A stretch of DNA of 64,000 nucleotides from Sphingobacterium sp. UGAL515B_05. GTDB lineage: Bacteria; Bacteroidota; Bacteroidia; Sphingobacteriales; Sphingobacteriaceae. Of the stretch, positions 35,457-43,646 are shown in pieces. A program made the position numbers and the translations under genes. The notes beneath the pieces were generated by a model that saw only the letters and a program-made list of their open reading frames with translations, did not search any database and was not told where the DNA came from. The first letter of the stretch is position 1, and every line of letters begins with the position of its first letter. The stretch is taken from the NCBI RefSeq assembly GCF_033097525.1, contig NZ_CP109907.1, positions 2,294,001 to 2,358,000 of the forward strand, in the 5' to 3' direction.

Positions 35457-35758
35457 GTTTTGTTTTATTATATTTAGTTAAGTTATCGTTCGAGGATTGG
35501 TAAATCAGTAGGAATAAGGAATGAACAAACGATTGCGCTTCATAATTACTGATTTTTAAAGTATCCATCCTACAAGACTACTTAAATTTCTTGAATATTG
35601 GAAATAAATAAAGGCATATTTTTAGGGGATTTTGATAATTAATTGACAAAAAAAAGGAGGATAAATTGTGAAATTTATCCTCCTTTGCTTATAAATATTG
35701 TCGAATTGTAATTGGAACGTGGTGATAAATCGAGTTAGCAAGAGTGGTATAGTTATCG
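35457..35758. other. Intergenic region between two minus-strand genes
   Basis: It holds the terminator of the thioesterase operon (35646-35686) and the promoter region of the sugar transporter. No ORF with protein-like content was seen. Confidence 0.5.
35646..35686 (-). terminator. Terminator of the kinase-DinB-thioesterase operon
   Basis: AAAGGAGGATAAATT (35653-35667) pairs perfectly with AATTTATCCTCCTTT (35672-35686). On the minus strand it is followed by a T-run (the A-run from 35648). Confidence 0.88.
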
Positions 35759-36184
35759 TTATTTTGGAACGATAGCTACTGTAAGTCTTGAGATACAATT
35801 TAATTTGTTGAAGCGATCGTACATTTTTATTTCCCAAATATGTGTGGATCGACCAATGTGTAGGGGACTACATTTTGCTGTAATTACTCCACTGCTGACC
35901 GGGCGTATGTGATTGGCATTTACTTCAAGTCCAACTCCGCGGTATTTTTCTGGATCAACCACGAGGTTGGATGCGATACTTCCCAAGGACTCCGCCAGAA
36001 CGACAGAAGCACCGCCATGTAAAATACCATGTGGCTGTTTGACTTTATCCGTTACCGGCATGGTCGCCGTGATGGAGTTGTCATTTATTTCTGTTGCTTG
36101 AATCTCCAGCAGACCTGATAAGTATTTGTTGAAAAATACGTTTATTTCCTCAATGCTGTAATGCTGAAACCAAATTTTTGACAT
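35759..36184 (-). CDS. Hotdog-fold acyl-CoA thioesterase (PaaI/MenI-like)
   Basis: The 141-aa protein has the hotdog thioesterase signature GILHGGASVVLAESLGSIAS, with the catalytic Glu on the central helix, and VGLEVNANHIRPVSSG on the following strands. Close relatives hydrolyse phenylacetyl-CoA products or 1,4-dihydroxy-2-naphthoyl-CoA in menaquinone synthesis. The substrate is uncertain. The start overlaps the DinB gene by 35 bp, so the two are probably co-translated. Confidence 0.85.
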   Translation of the reverse strand: MSKIWFQHYSIEEINVFFNKYLSGLLEIQATEINDNSITATMPVTDKVKQPHGILHGGASVVLAESLGSIASNLVVDPEKYRGVGLEVNANHIRPVSSGVITAKCSPLHIGRSTHIWEIKMYDRFNKLNCISRLTVAIVPK

Positions 36185-36698
36185 CGTCTGAGTTTAGATA
36201 ACGTTCTTGGATAATAATGCGATGATGATTGAGGTGGCCAGCAATGACATACAAGAGCGCCTTTACACTTGTTAGCCGTTCAGATGCCATCCCTTTACGT
36301 TCCAATTCAACCTCATTAAAACTATTGAAAAGCATCATGTTCGCTTTGCGGAGAAAAGTAAATTCTTTACTCAGGCTTTCTAAAGTGCGATCGTTGTAAC
36401 GGGAATACTGAATGAGGTAATCCTGGTCGTATCCAGCGAGCTCTTTAAGGTCGTTACGTGAAAAACGCAATGCCCGATAAGCCATGATACGCTCATTATC
36501 GATGACGTGGCCAACAACTTCTTTGATTGTCCACTTATCTTCGGCGTATTTAAAATTACCTCTTTCCTCTGGTATCGTGTCCAGAAATGCTGGAAAGGAG
36601 AGCGTTTGTTCTTCTAGTGCATCAAACACGTTATCGACGACAGTCTCAATATAAGGCGCGTAGACTGCTGGATATTCGTCAGATTTGAGTGGCTTCAT
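36150..36698 (-). CDS. DinB-family (DinB_2) metal-dependent protein
   Basis: The 182-aa four-helix bundle contains the three putative metal-binding His positions: KEVVGHVIDNERIMAYRALRF and, near the C-terminus, GHLNHHRIIIQERYL. DinB/YfiT-like proteins often act as thiol-dependent S-transferases; the reaction here is unknown. It overlaps the kinase gene by 20 bp upstream and the thioesterase by 35 bp downstream, so the three form one tight operon. Confidence 0.88.
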   Translation of the reverse strand: MKPLKSDEYPAVYAPYIETVVDNVFDALEEQTLSFPAFLDTIPEERGNFKYAEDKWTIKEVVGHVIDNERIMAYRALRFSRNDLKELAGYDQDYLIQYSRYNDRTLESLSKEFTFLRKANMMLFNSFNEVELERKGMASERLTSVKALLYVIAGHLNHHRIIIQERYLNSDDVKNLVSALQH

Positions 36699-37908
36699 AT
36701 TTTAAATTGCTTTTTAAGATTATTCGAAATGTTGTTCCTTTACCTACTTCAGATTCTTTTACAAAAATTTGCCCCTGGTGGTACCGCACCATTCTTTTTG
36801 TCAGACTAAGGCCAAGCCCCCAACCTCTTTTCCGTGTTGTGAACCCCGGCTGGAAAACAGATTCAAAATTAGATCTCGGAATTCCCTTGCCCGTATCACT
36901 AATGTCTATAAAAATTTCTTCTTTCGCAATATTTTCTGAAATATTAACAGTTATCTTTCCTTCTGTGCCAATGGCGTTTACTCCGTTTTTCAATAAATTT
37001 TCGATAATCCAATCAAAGAGTGGAATATTGAGTTGTGCTTCAAGATGGCTGTCACCTTTTAATTCGAAAGCAATTTTATTGCTGGTTCGTATGCGGAAAT
37101 AATCCATGTAATTTTTGATGACATCATACAGGTTATGGTTAGTCAGCACGGGAGTAGATCCTATTTTCGAAAAGCGGTCAGCGACGATTTCAAGTCGCTT
37201 AATGTCATTTTCCATTTCATTTAGGGTATCATCTTCTTCGGCATCAAATTTTATGCGAATCAATTCTAACCAGCCCATCAACGACGAAATAGGGGTGCCT
37301 AATTGGTGTGCCGCTTCTTTGGTGAGCCCAACCCAAACGAGATTTTGTTCAGATTTCCGGATAGAATTGAAAACTGTATAAGCAATAATGAGAAAGAGTG
37401 CAATCAGCGATAGTTGTACATAAGGAAACACCCTTAATTGTTGTAAAAACCAAGAATCCTTATAATAGACATGCCATTTTTGACCATTTTCCAATTCCAA
37501 TGTAATCGGAGGATGGCTTTTCTTCATAAACGCAAGCTGTTTTTGGAAATAGGCCGGGTCATAATCGAGATGTTTTGTAACACTGTCGTTGTGTCCGGGT
37601 TTAATATTTGTCTTTGTGGAATCGAGATTACGCCAGAAGATAATGTCTTCCTTATCGTCTGTAATAATAGCTGGTAAATTGAGGCTGTCTCTTACGGCGT
37701 AGATAAACGTTATGAATTCATCATCAACGTCGGGCATGGTCATGATATTTTTGGTGCTCATGGCCCATACTTCAGCCTTTGAACGCTCGGCATGCGCAAG
37801 ATTTCGAACCAGATAATTGGTATAGACCAAAGAGGCGACAGCAATGATAGCTGCAAAAATAAGTAAGATAAATTTCCAGCGCTGCTGGCTAATCTGATAG
37901 GGTTTCAT
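36679..37908 (-). CDS. Orphan membrane sensor histidine kinase
   Basis: The 409-aa kinase has TM helices at ~12-32 and ~162-180 that bound a ~130-residue periplasmic sensor. The HisKA H-box KEAAHQLGTPISSLMGW has the phosphoacceptor His201. The ATPase domain has the N-box ENLLKNGVNAIG, G1 DTGKGIP and G2 RGWGLGLSLTKRMV. No HAMP domain or response regulator is adjacent, so the partner is encoded elsewhere. It is the first gene of the operon and is divergent from gltX. Confidence 0.9.
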   Translation of the reverse strand: MKPYQISQQRWKFILLIFAAIIAVASLVYTNYLVRNLAHAERSKAEVWAMSTKNIMTMPDVDDEFITFIYAVRDSLNLPAIITDDKEDIIFWRNLDSTKTNIKPGHNDSVTKHLDYDPAYFQKQLAFMKKSHPPITLELENGQKWHVYYKDSWFLQQLRVFPYVQLSLIALFLIIAYTVFNSIRKSEQNLVWVGLTKEAAHQLGTPISSLMGWLELIRIKFDAEEDDTLNEMENDIKRLEIVADRFSKIGSTPVLTNHNLYDVIKNYMDYFRIRTSNKIAFELKGDSHLEAQLNIPLFDWIIENLLKNGVNAIGTEGKITVNISENIAKEEIFIDISDTGKGIPRSNFESVFQPGFTTRKRGWGLGLSLTKRMVRYHQGQIFVKESEVGKGTTFRIILKSNLKYEATQI

Positions 37909-38017
37909 GATTCCGTATTCGTGTCCTTCATTTGCAAATTACTGAATAAATGTCTGTTTTCTGCACTTTTATTTCATTGAAGAAGTTAACGTACCATCCA
38001 AATCAAAAATTTTGTGG

Positions 38018-38025
38018 TAATTTTG
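38018..38025 (+). promoter_or_regulatory. -7 element directly before gltX
   Basis: TAATTTTG matches TAnnTTTG and ends four bases before the gltX ATG. No clear TTTG is seen about 20 nt upstream. If used, the transcript would start at or near the ATG and be leaderless. Confidence 0.4.
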
Positions 38026-38029
38026 CGGC

Positions 38030-39550
38030 ATGAGTTCAGAAAGAAAAGTAAGAGTGCGTTTTGCACCGAGCCCTACAGGTGGTCTTCACCTAGGTGGGGT
38101 ACGTACAGCTTTGTTTAATTTTCTCTATGCGCGTCAGCATCAGGGAGATTTTATTTTACGTGTCGAGGATACGGACCAAACTCGTTTTGTCCCAGGTGCT
38201 GAGGAATATATCAACGAATGTTTAGCATGGTGTGGTTTGACCCCAGATGAAAGCCCGTTAAAAGGAGGCGAATATGGACCTTACCGTCAAAGTGAGCGAA
38301 AACCATCTTACCGGAAATATGCTGAGCAGTTGATCGAGAATGGTTATGCTTATTATGCTTTCGACACAGCAGAGGAGCTGGATGAGCAGCGTAAGTTGCA
38401 GCCTAATTTTCGCTATAGCCACGAGAACAGACTTCAATTACGTAATTCATTGAGTTTGTCTGCCGCTGAAACTCAACAATTATTGGATGCGGGTACTCCG
38501 CACACCATCCGTATAAAGATTCCGACAGATGAAACGGTATCATTCACGGATATGATCCGTGGAAAGGTTGCTTTTGATACAAACCTTGTCGATGATAAGG
38601 TATTGCTTAAGGCAGATGGCATGCCAACTTATCACCTCGCTGTTGTTGTAGATGATAAGGCCATGGAAATATCGCATGTATTCCGTGGTGAAGAGTGGTT
38701 GCCTTCGGCACCTATCCACATCTTATTGTGGGAATACCTCGGCTGGGGGGATAGCATGCCAGGCTGGGCACACCTTCCATTGATCCTTAAACCAGATGGA
38801 AACGGTAAACTAAGCAAGCGTGACGGAGATCGTTTGGGTTTCCCTGTTTATGCGATGAACTGGACTGATGCTAAATCTGGCGATACAACAAAAGGGTTCC
38901 GTGAGATGGGTTTCTTGCCCGAGGCTTTTGTTAATATGCTCGGCGTGTTAGGCTGGAATGATGGTACCGAACAGGAACTTTTCTCCTTAGATGAATTGAT
39001 TCAGAAATTTAGTGTTGACCGTATCAGTAAAGCCGGTGCGAAATTTGATTTTGAAAAAGCAAAATGGTTCAACCATGAATGGATTAAACGCTCGTCGACA
39101 GAATCCTTGTTGCCAAAGATCAAAACAGTATTGGAACATCATCAAGTAGATGCCGACGAAGCTTACGTGAGCAGGGTATTGGATGCTGTGAAAGAACGTT
39201 TAACTTTTGTTGAAGACTTTTGGAGTCAGGCGTCGTTCTTCTTTTTGCAACCTGCGGAATATGATTTGAATGCTGTGAAGCCTAAGTGGTCTGCTGAAAA
39301 AACAGCATTTTTTGAGGGTATAAACCAATCATTCGAAGGATTTGATACGTGGAAAGCTGCTGAATTGGAGCCTTTCTTCAAAGATGCGATTCAGGCATCG
39401 GGAATGAAAATGGGCGAGCTGATGATGCCATTCCGGATTATGTTGGTAGGCGGTAAATTCGGACCAGATGTTTTTCAGATCGTTGAATTACTCGGTAAAA
39501 ACGAGGTAATAGCACGTGTGAAAAAAGCACTTAAAGAATTTGATGCTTAA
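38030..39550 (+). CDS. gltX: Glutamyl-tRNA synthetase
   Basis: The 506-aa class I synthetase has the HIGH-type motif FAPSPTGGLHLGGVRTALFN, FILRVEDTDQTR, and the KMSKS-type loop as GKLSKRDGDRLG. The VFRGEEWLPSAPIHILL segment is typical of the Rossmann core and the C-terminal helical anticodon domain is present. It charges tRNA-Glu (and possibly tRNA-Gln in organisms lacking GlnRS). It is followed by a strong terminator. Confidence 0.97.
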   Translation: MSSERKVRVRFAPSPTGGLHLGGVRTALFNFLYARQHQGDFILRVEDTDQTRFVPGAEEYINECLAWCGLTPDESPLKGGEYGPYRQSERKPSYRKYAEQLIENGYAYYAFDTAEELDEQRKLQPNFRYSHENRLQLRNSLSLSAAETQQLLDAGTPHTIRIKIPTDETVSFTDMIRGKVAFDTNLVDDKVLLKADGMPTYHLAVVVDDKAMEISHVFRGEEWLPSAPIHILLWEYLGWGDSMPGWAHLPLILKPDGNGKLSKRDGDRLGFPVYAMNWTDAKSGDTTKGFREMGFLPEAFVNMLGVLGWNDGTEQELFSLDELIQKFSVDRISKAGAKFDFEKAKWFNHEWIKRSSTESLLPKIKTVLEHHQVDADEAYVSRVLDAVKERLTFVEDFWSQASFFFLQPAEYDLNAVKPKWSAEKTAFFEGINQSFEGFDTWKAAELEPFFKDAIQASGMKMGELMMPFRIMLVGGKFGPDVFQIVELLGKNEVIARVKKALKEFDA

Positions 39551-39570
39551 ATAGATTAAGTACAAAATAA

Positions 39571-39616
39571 AAAAAGGAGCTTGTGCATGTATTTGCACAC
39601 AGCTCCTTTGTTTTTA
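39571..39616 (+). terminator. Terminator after gltX
   Basis: AAAGGAGCT (39573-39581) pairs with AGCTCCTTT (39601-39609), extended inside by TGTGCA/TGCACA, followed by GTTTTT. Confidence 0.88.
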
Positions 39617-39817
39617 AAGCCTTGTTTGATTGATCCATGGGGGGGCAACAGCGTATCCATGGGTTTACTATGTTGGCTTTATTACGAAGTTTTATTTGCA
39701 ATGGCTTCAATGAATGCCTTGCATTCGTTTATTGGCATGCGAGCATCTTCAGTTCGGGTTTAACAATTTTAATGGATACGACATCATGGTGGTTATGCGA
39801 CCGTTTAGCTGTTCTTT
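39617..39817. other. Intergenic region with possible gene remnant on the minus strand
   Basis: No full ORF is present. On the minus strand two short frames look protein-like: ...DVVSIKIVKPELKMLACQ followed by a stop, and, in another frame, RMPINECKAFIEAIANKTS followed by a stop. A single frameshift would join them, so this may be the decayed end of a lost gene. The evidence is weak. Confidence 0.2.
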
Positions 39818-41395
39818 TTACAAATATGGTATACGTAGACGCATGAATAGTGTTTTAGCTGGGCCGAATAAGAAAATTAATCCGGTTATCAATATTCCCA
39901 GAATTCCTAAATAGGTAAATATCTCCATGTTACTGATTAGTGACGCTTGTTGACTTAGTGTTCCCGAAATACTTTTGCTTGCAATACGGCTTGCGATCTG
40001 ATCGCCAAATATTCCGGTATATTTCTCCATTAATGCATTCCAATAGTTTATTGTCAGTGGGTTACTTGTATTTAGCGTTCGTTCGAGCTGAATATAATGT
40101 TTTTGATTGAGTGTATAGCTGGCATTTTGGATAAGTGCAAATCCGACATTGGTACTCCAAAACCGAACGGTTGTACCCATGAGGCCTGCATTGCCAACAT
40201 GATGGGATTCTACACCTGTCAAAATATAAATAACTAGCGGAGTAAAAAGCCAGCCCTGCCCGATTCCTTGAATAAATAAGGGAACGCCGATTGCCAAAAT
40301 TGTGGTATCGGGATAAAATGTGGGTACAAATAGGAAACATGAAGTGGCCAATATCAAAAAGCCAAAACCAAAGATATATTTAGGGGATACATCGCGCAGG
40401 AGTAAAAAGCCTGAACTGCCAACACCCAGTATAGTGCCAAAGACATTGATGTACTGTACATCAATAATATAATGCCAAGGCCACTTCCATACGGTAGCCA
40501 TCACTGTGTATACATTATTGAGACTGCTGCGAATAATATAAAAGAGAAAAAATAGGATGACACCAAAGATTACATTTTTGTATCTGAAGATCTCAAAATG
40601 AAAAAGCGGTCTTTTGACCATCCGCTGTTTGATGATAAAAAGCGCTCCGAAGATAAGGAAAAGTGCGAAGTTGATGGTGATCGTGGAGCATTCAAACCAA
40701 TAGTATTTGCGGCCATAAATTAATACGTAGGCCCCACAGCTCAATGATGTCAATAAAAATAGACAGCTGGCCAGATCCAGTTGATAGAGTGGAAACTTTT
40801 TACCCAAGCGATTATTGTTAAGTAACAGCAGGGCTATTGCAATTACGATCAAATGCCAATAGAGCACGACATGGATCATATCTTCCCATCCATAATCCAT
40901 GATGCTTTCTTTGAGTAATGATGTTGTCAAAGTTGATCCGGTAAGCATAAACGTATATAGGAAAAAATAAGCAATCGTCCGGCTTTTGGTATGCTTAATC
41001 TGCATTATAAGCAGCGGAAGAAAGCATGCACCTTCCAGTACACAGAAAATGCCTTCGATCACCCGGAGAATACCGATCAGAAAAGGATCTCTTGTGAGTG
41101 AAATGCCTAGTAAAATCAGAATTGAGCTGCTACAGGTTAGGAGAATATATGTCCTTACCCTAAAAAATGAAAATAGACGTTGAAATATAAGTAGAGTAAC
41201 GACAATGGCACCATACATCAAGGATAGAAAATACTGAATATCTTCGGCTTCGATGTCCAGTGTAGAAGCGGTAAATGCGGTATTGGAATGGAAGAGCGAC
41301 ATTAGCATGAGATGTGGGAACATCGCTACTACCATAAGTGGAAGTTTTATCCATTCAGGAACCCAGCTGTAATATAAAGATTTGTTTGTGCTCAT
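39818..41395 (-). CDS. DHA2-type MFS efflux transporter (EmrB-like)
   Basis: The 525-aa protein has about 14 hydrophobic helices, the DHA2 arrangement. Segments such as IGILRVIEGIFCVLEGACFLPLLIMQ, LTGSTLTTSLLKESIMDYGWEDMIHVVLYWHL and LFIQGIGQGWLFTPLVIYILTG are typical. It starts six bases after the HlyD-family gene, with which it should form an EmrAB-like tripartite pump with an outer-membrane TolC protein encoded elsewhere. The substrate is unknown, probably drugs or fatty acids. Confidence 0.87.
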   Translation of the reverse strand: MSTNKSLYYSWVPEWIKLPLMVVAMFPHLMLMSLFHSNTAFTASTLDIEAEDIQYFLSLMYGAIVVTLLIFQRLFSFFRVRTYILLTCSSSILILLGISLTRDPFLIGILRVIEGIFCVLEGACFLPLLIMQIKHTKSRTIAYFFLYTFMLTGSTLTTSLLKESIMDYGWEDMIHVVLYWHLIVIAIALLLLNNNRLGKKFPLYQLDLASCLFLLTSLSCGAYVLIYGRKYYWFECSTITINFALFLIFGALFIIKQRMVKRPLFHFEIFRYKNVIFGVILFFLFYIIRSSLNNVYTVMATVWKWPWHYIIDVQYINVFGTILGVGSSGFLLLRDVSPKYIFGFGFLILATSCFLFVPTFYPDTTILAIGVPLFIQGIGQGWLFTPLVIYILTGVESHHVGNAGLMGTTVRFWSTNVGFALIQNASYTLNQKHYIQLERTLNTSNPLTINYWNALMEKYTGIFGDQIASRIASKSISGTLSQQASLISNMEIFTYLGILGILITGLIFLFGPAKTLFMRLRIPYL

Positions 41396-41401
41396 GGGCG
41401 A

Positions 41402-42451
41402 TTAGGATTGATTGGCGGCATGGATAACGACATTCATGCCGGCACGTAATTTCTTTAGATCCTGATTTGGATCAAATACAATTTTAATGGGAATCCGTTG
41501 CTCAATTTTTACGAAATTTCCGGTTGCATTGTCTTGTGGTATCACGGCAAATTTGGACCCTGATGCAGGAGAAAATGACTGGATCTTTCCTTTAAAACGG
41601 AGTTTGGGAAAAGCATCCACCTGTATTGTAACACTGTTGCCTTCTGCAAGATTTTCGAGTTGAGTTTCCCTAAAGTTAGCGTTGATCCATTTCTCTTCAC
41701 TAATGACATTGGCAAGTGTCTGGCCTTCCTTTACATATTGTCCTGCTTGGATGGTTCGTTTTCCAACGAAGCCATCATAAGGTGCGGTAACTATGGTGTA
41801 AGAAAGAAAAAGCTGTGCATTTGTTTTTGCGGCCTTTTTAATATTGATATTGGCTCTTGCCGGTAGTTCGCTTGCTTTTTCTTTATTGGTGTTTAGTTGG
41901 GCCGAATTATATTCTTCGGTTATGGTATGCAATTGTGCCAATGCTATATCATATGCTGCTTTGGCATTATCGTACTGTTGTTTGGTTGCTGCTTCTGCTT
42001 CAAATAAATTCTTGAATCGATTGTAATCCTGTTGGGTCTGCCATACACTTACTTTTGCAGCTTCTAATCTTGCCTTTTGAACCGACATGCTATTGGCTGT
42101 CGCACGGGCTGTTTTGCTGATTACCTCGGCATTGCTCTGGCTATTTTGGAGTTCGGCATTCGCCATATCGACTTTCGTTTGATACTCACTGGCATCTATA
42201 ATTAATAAGGTGTCGCCCCGATGTACATATTGATTTTCTTCAAATCGCACCTCCTTGATAAAACCAGAGACCCTACTGGCAACTGGTGTCAAGTATTGAT
42301 CGATTTGCGCGTCATTTGTTGTTACATATTGATTGGTAAATAGGAGGTGTCTGACTAAGACACCAATACCTGTCAATAACAATAGGCTCGCAAATATGAC
42401 GAGCACTTTATTAAATCCTTTTGTTTTGTCTTTATTATCTACTTTATTCAT
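41402..42451 (-). CDS. HlyD/EmrA-family membrane fusion protein
   Basis: The 349-aa protein has one N-terminal membrane anchor (~14-34), a first barrel/lipoyl half (VASRVSGFIKEVRFEENQYVHRGDTLLIID), a long coiled-coil hairpin (~85-195; many Ala/Gln/Lys heptads) and the second lipoyl/barrel part (APYDGFVGKRTIQAGQYVKEGQTLANVI). It bridges the inner-membrane MFS pump to an outer-membrane channel. It lies six bases before the MFS gene and is divergent from an AraC-type regulator that probably controls it. Confidence 0.92.
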   Translation of the reverse strand: MNKVDNKDKTKGFNKVLVIFASLLLLTGIGVLVRHLLFTNQYVTTNDAQIDQYLTPVASRVSGFIKEVRFEENQYVHRGDTLLIIDASEYQTKVDMANAELQNSQSNAEVISKTARATANSMSVQKARLEAAKVSVWQTQQDYNRFKNLFEAEAATKQQYDNAKAAYDIALAQLHTITEEYNSAQLNTNKEKASELPARANINIKKAAKTNAQLFLSYTIVTAPYDGFVGKRTIQAGQYVKEGQTLANVISEEKWINANFRETQLENLAEGNSVTIQVDAFPKLRFKGKIQSFSPASGSKFAVIPQDNATGNFVKIEQRIPIKIVFDPNQDLKKLRAGMNVVIHAANQS

Positions 42452-42827
42452 TATTGTTTTGATTGCGCGATTTCAATAGTCTGTTTTGTGTGCTTAAAGT
42501 GTATCAACAGAAGTTCAGCATCTATTTTTAGCATTATGAAACTTGCCATTCTGTTTTTTACTTAATCATATGTAGTAGGAGACTTTTAAAAATTAAATTA
42601 AAGTCTGCTGTACCAGTATCGGTTCGCCTTATGATGTACGCGAAACAGCAATTTTTCTGCTTTTGAATTTTGTTTAAAGTGGGTTGCCCGGAATACCGAT
42701 CACTTCTCTGAGTGCCTGATAATATGGGCATACAAAGATACCTTCGGATAGAGTTGTTTTGTTTTGTATAGTCGGACGGATATCTGTTCATTTGCGCCAT
42801 ATTGTATAAAAAGTGTAATTTTAGATT
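42452..42827. promoter_or_regulatory. Divergent control region of the efflux operon and AraC gene
   Basis: This 376-bp gap separates emrA-like and araC-like genes pointing away from each other. No convincing ORF is present. A TTTG (42791-42794) and TAATTTTA (42816-42823) just before the regulator start resemble a promoter. Binding of the adjacent AraC protein here is expected, but no repeat site was identified. Confidence 0.45.
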
Positions 42828-43637
42828 ATGGAGGAAGAAAAACTCGCAGCGATTGACGCTGATCAATATGATTTTTTTGTTGACCACATGTATGTCGATC
42901 GTATCGATTCTCGTGAGTACAAACACAAAAAGGCGCGGCTGCTCTATGCTGACGGTGGTATTATTCATGTTTTTACGACAACAAAGCACTGGTATTTGCC
43001 CGCAAGGTTTTATATGTGGATTCCAGCAAATACAACCTATCATTTGGAGAGCTCGAGCTCACGTATTCCATTGTACAGTTTTTATCTTAAGGAGAGGCAG
43101 GATATGCCGGTTGTACTTTCAAGGCCAAATATATTTTTAAGCAACGATTTGATGCGTGAGATGTTTTTGTTTGCACAAGATTGGACTGGAGGGATCAGCA
43201 AGGCGATTGATTATCCGAAGTATTGTTTATTGCGGGCCATGATCGCCATTATACCAGATATGAGTCCACCAATAGACGCTTTTCCGATGCAACATCCTTA
43301 CCCTAAAAGCGAAAAACTTAAGAGCGTAGCGAGATATCTGAACAGCAATATTGATCAAGCATTTACCATTGAGCAGGTTGCCGTGCATTTTGGTATGAGC
43401 AGTCGTTCCCTGTCCAGACTTTTCAAAGAAGATATGGGAATCAGCTATATCCGTTTTTTAAGAGCTATACGCATTGCGAAAGCCTTGGAGCTGATGTCCG
43501 AGAATAGATACTCCATTCTCGAAATAGCGATGCGGGTAGGATACAATGAGCTCTCCTCTTTTAGCAATATTTTTACACGTGTAACCGGTATTCGACCGTC
43601 AATATATATGGCGAAGATCAACGGATATAAACAATAA
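42828..43637 (+). CDS. AraC-family transcriptional regulator
   Basis: The 269-aa protein has an N-terminal cupin-like ligand domain (~10-130; GGIIHVFTTTKHWYLPARFYMWIPANTTYH) and a C-terminal double HTH: VARYLNSNIDQAFTIEQVAVHFGMSSRSLSRLFKEDMG and RIAKALELMSENRYSILEIAMRVGYNELSSFSNIFTRVTGIRPS. It is divergent from the HlyD/MFS efflux pair, so it most likely controls that operon in response to a small ligand. Confidence 0.93.
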   Translation: MEEEKLAAIDADQYDFFVDHMYVDRIDSREYKHKKARLLYADGGIIHVFTTTKHWYLPARFYMWIPANTTYHLESSSSRIPLYSFYLKERQDMPVVLSRPNIFLSNDLMREMFLFAQDWTGGISKAIDYPKYCLLRAMIAIIPDMSPPIDAFPMQHPYPKSEKLKSVARYLNSNIDQAFTIEQVAVHFGMSSRSLSRLFKEDMGISYIRFLRAIRIAKALELMSENRYSILEIAMRVGYNELSSFSNIFTRVTGIRPSIYMAKINGYKQ

Positions 43638-43646
43638 TCTTGTAGG

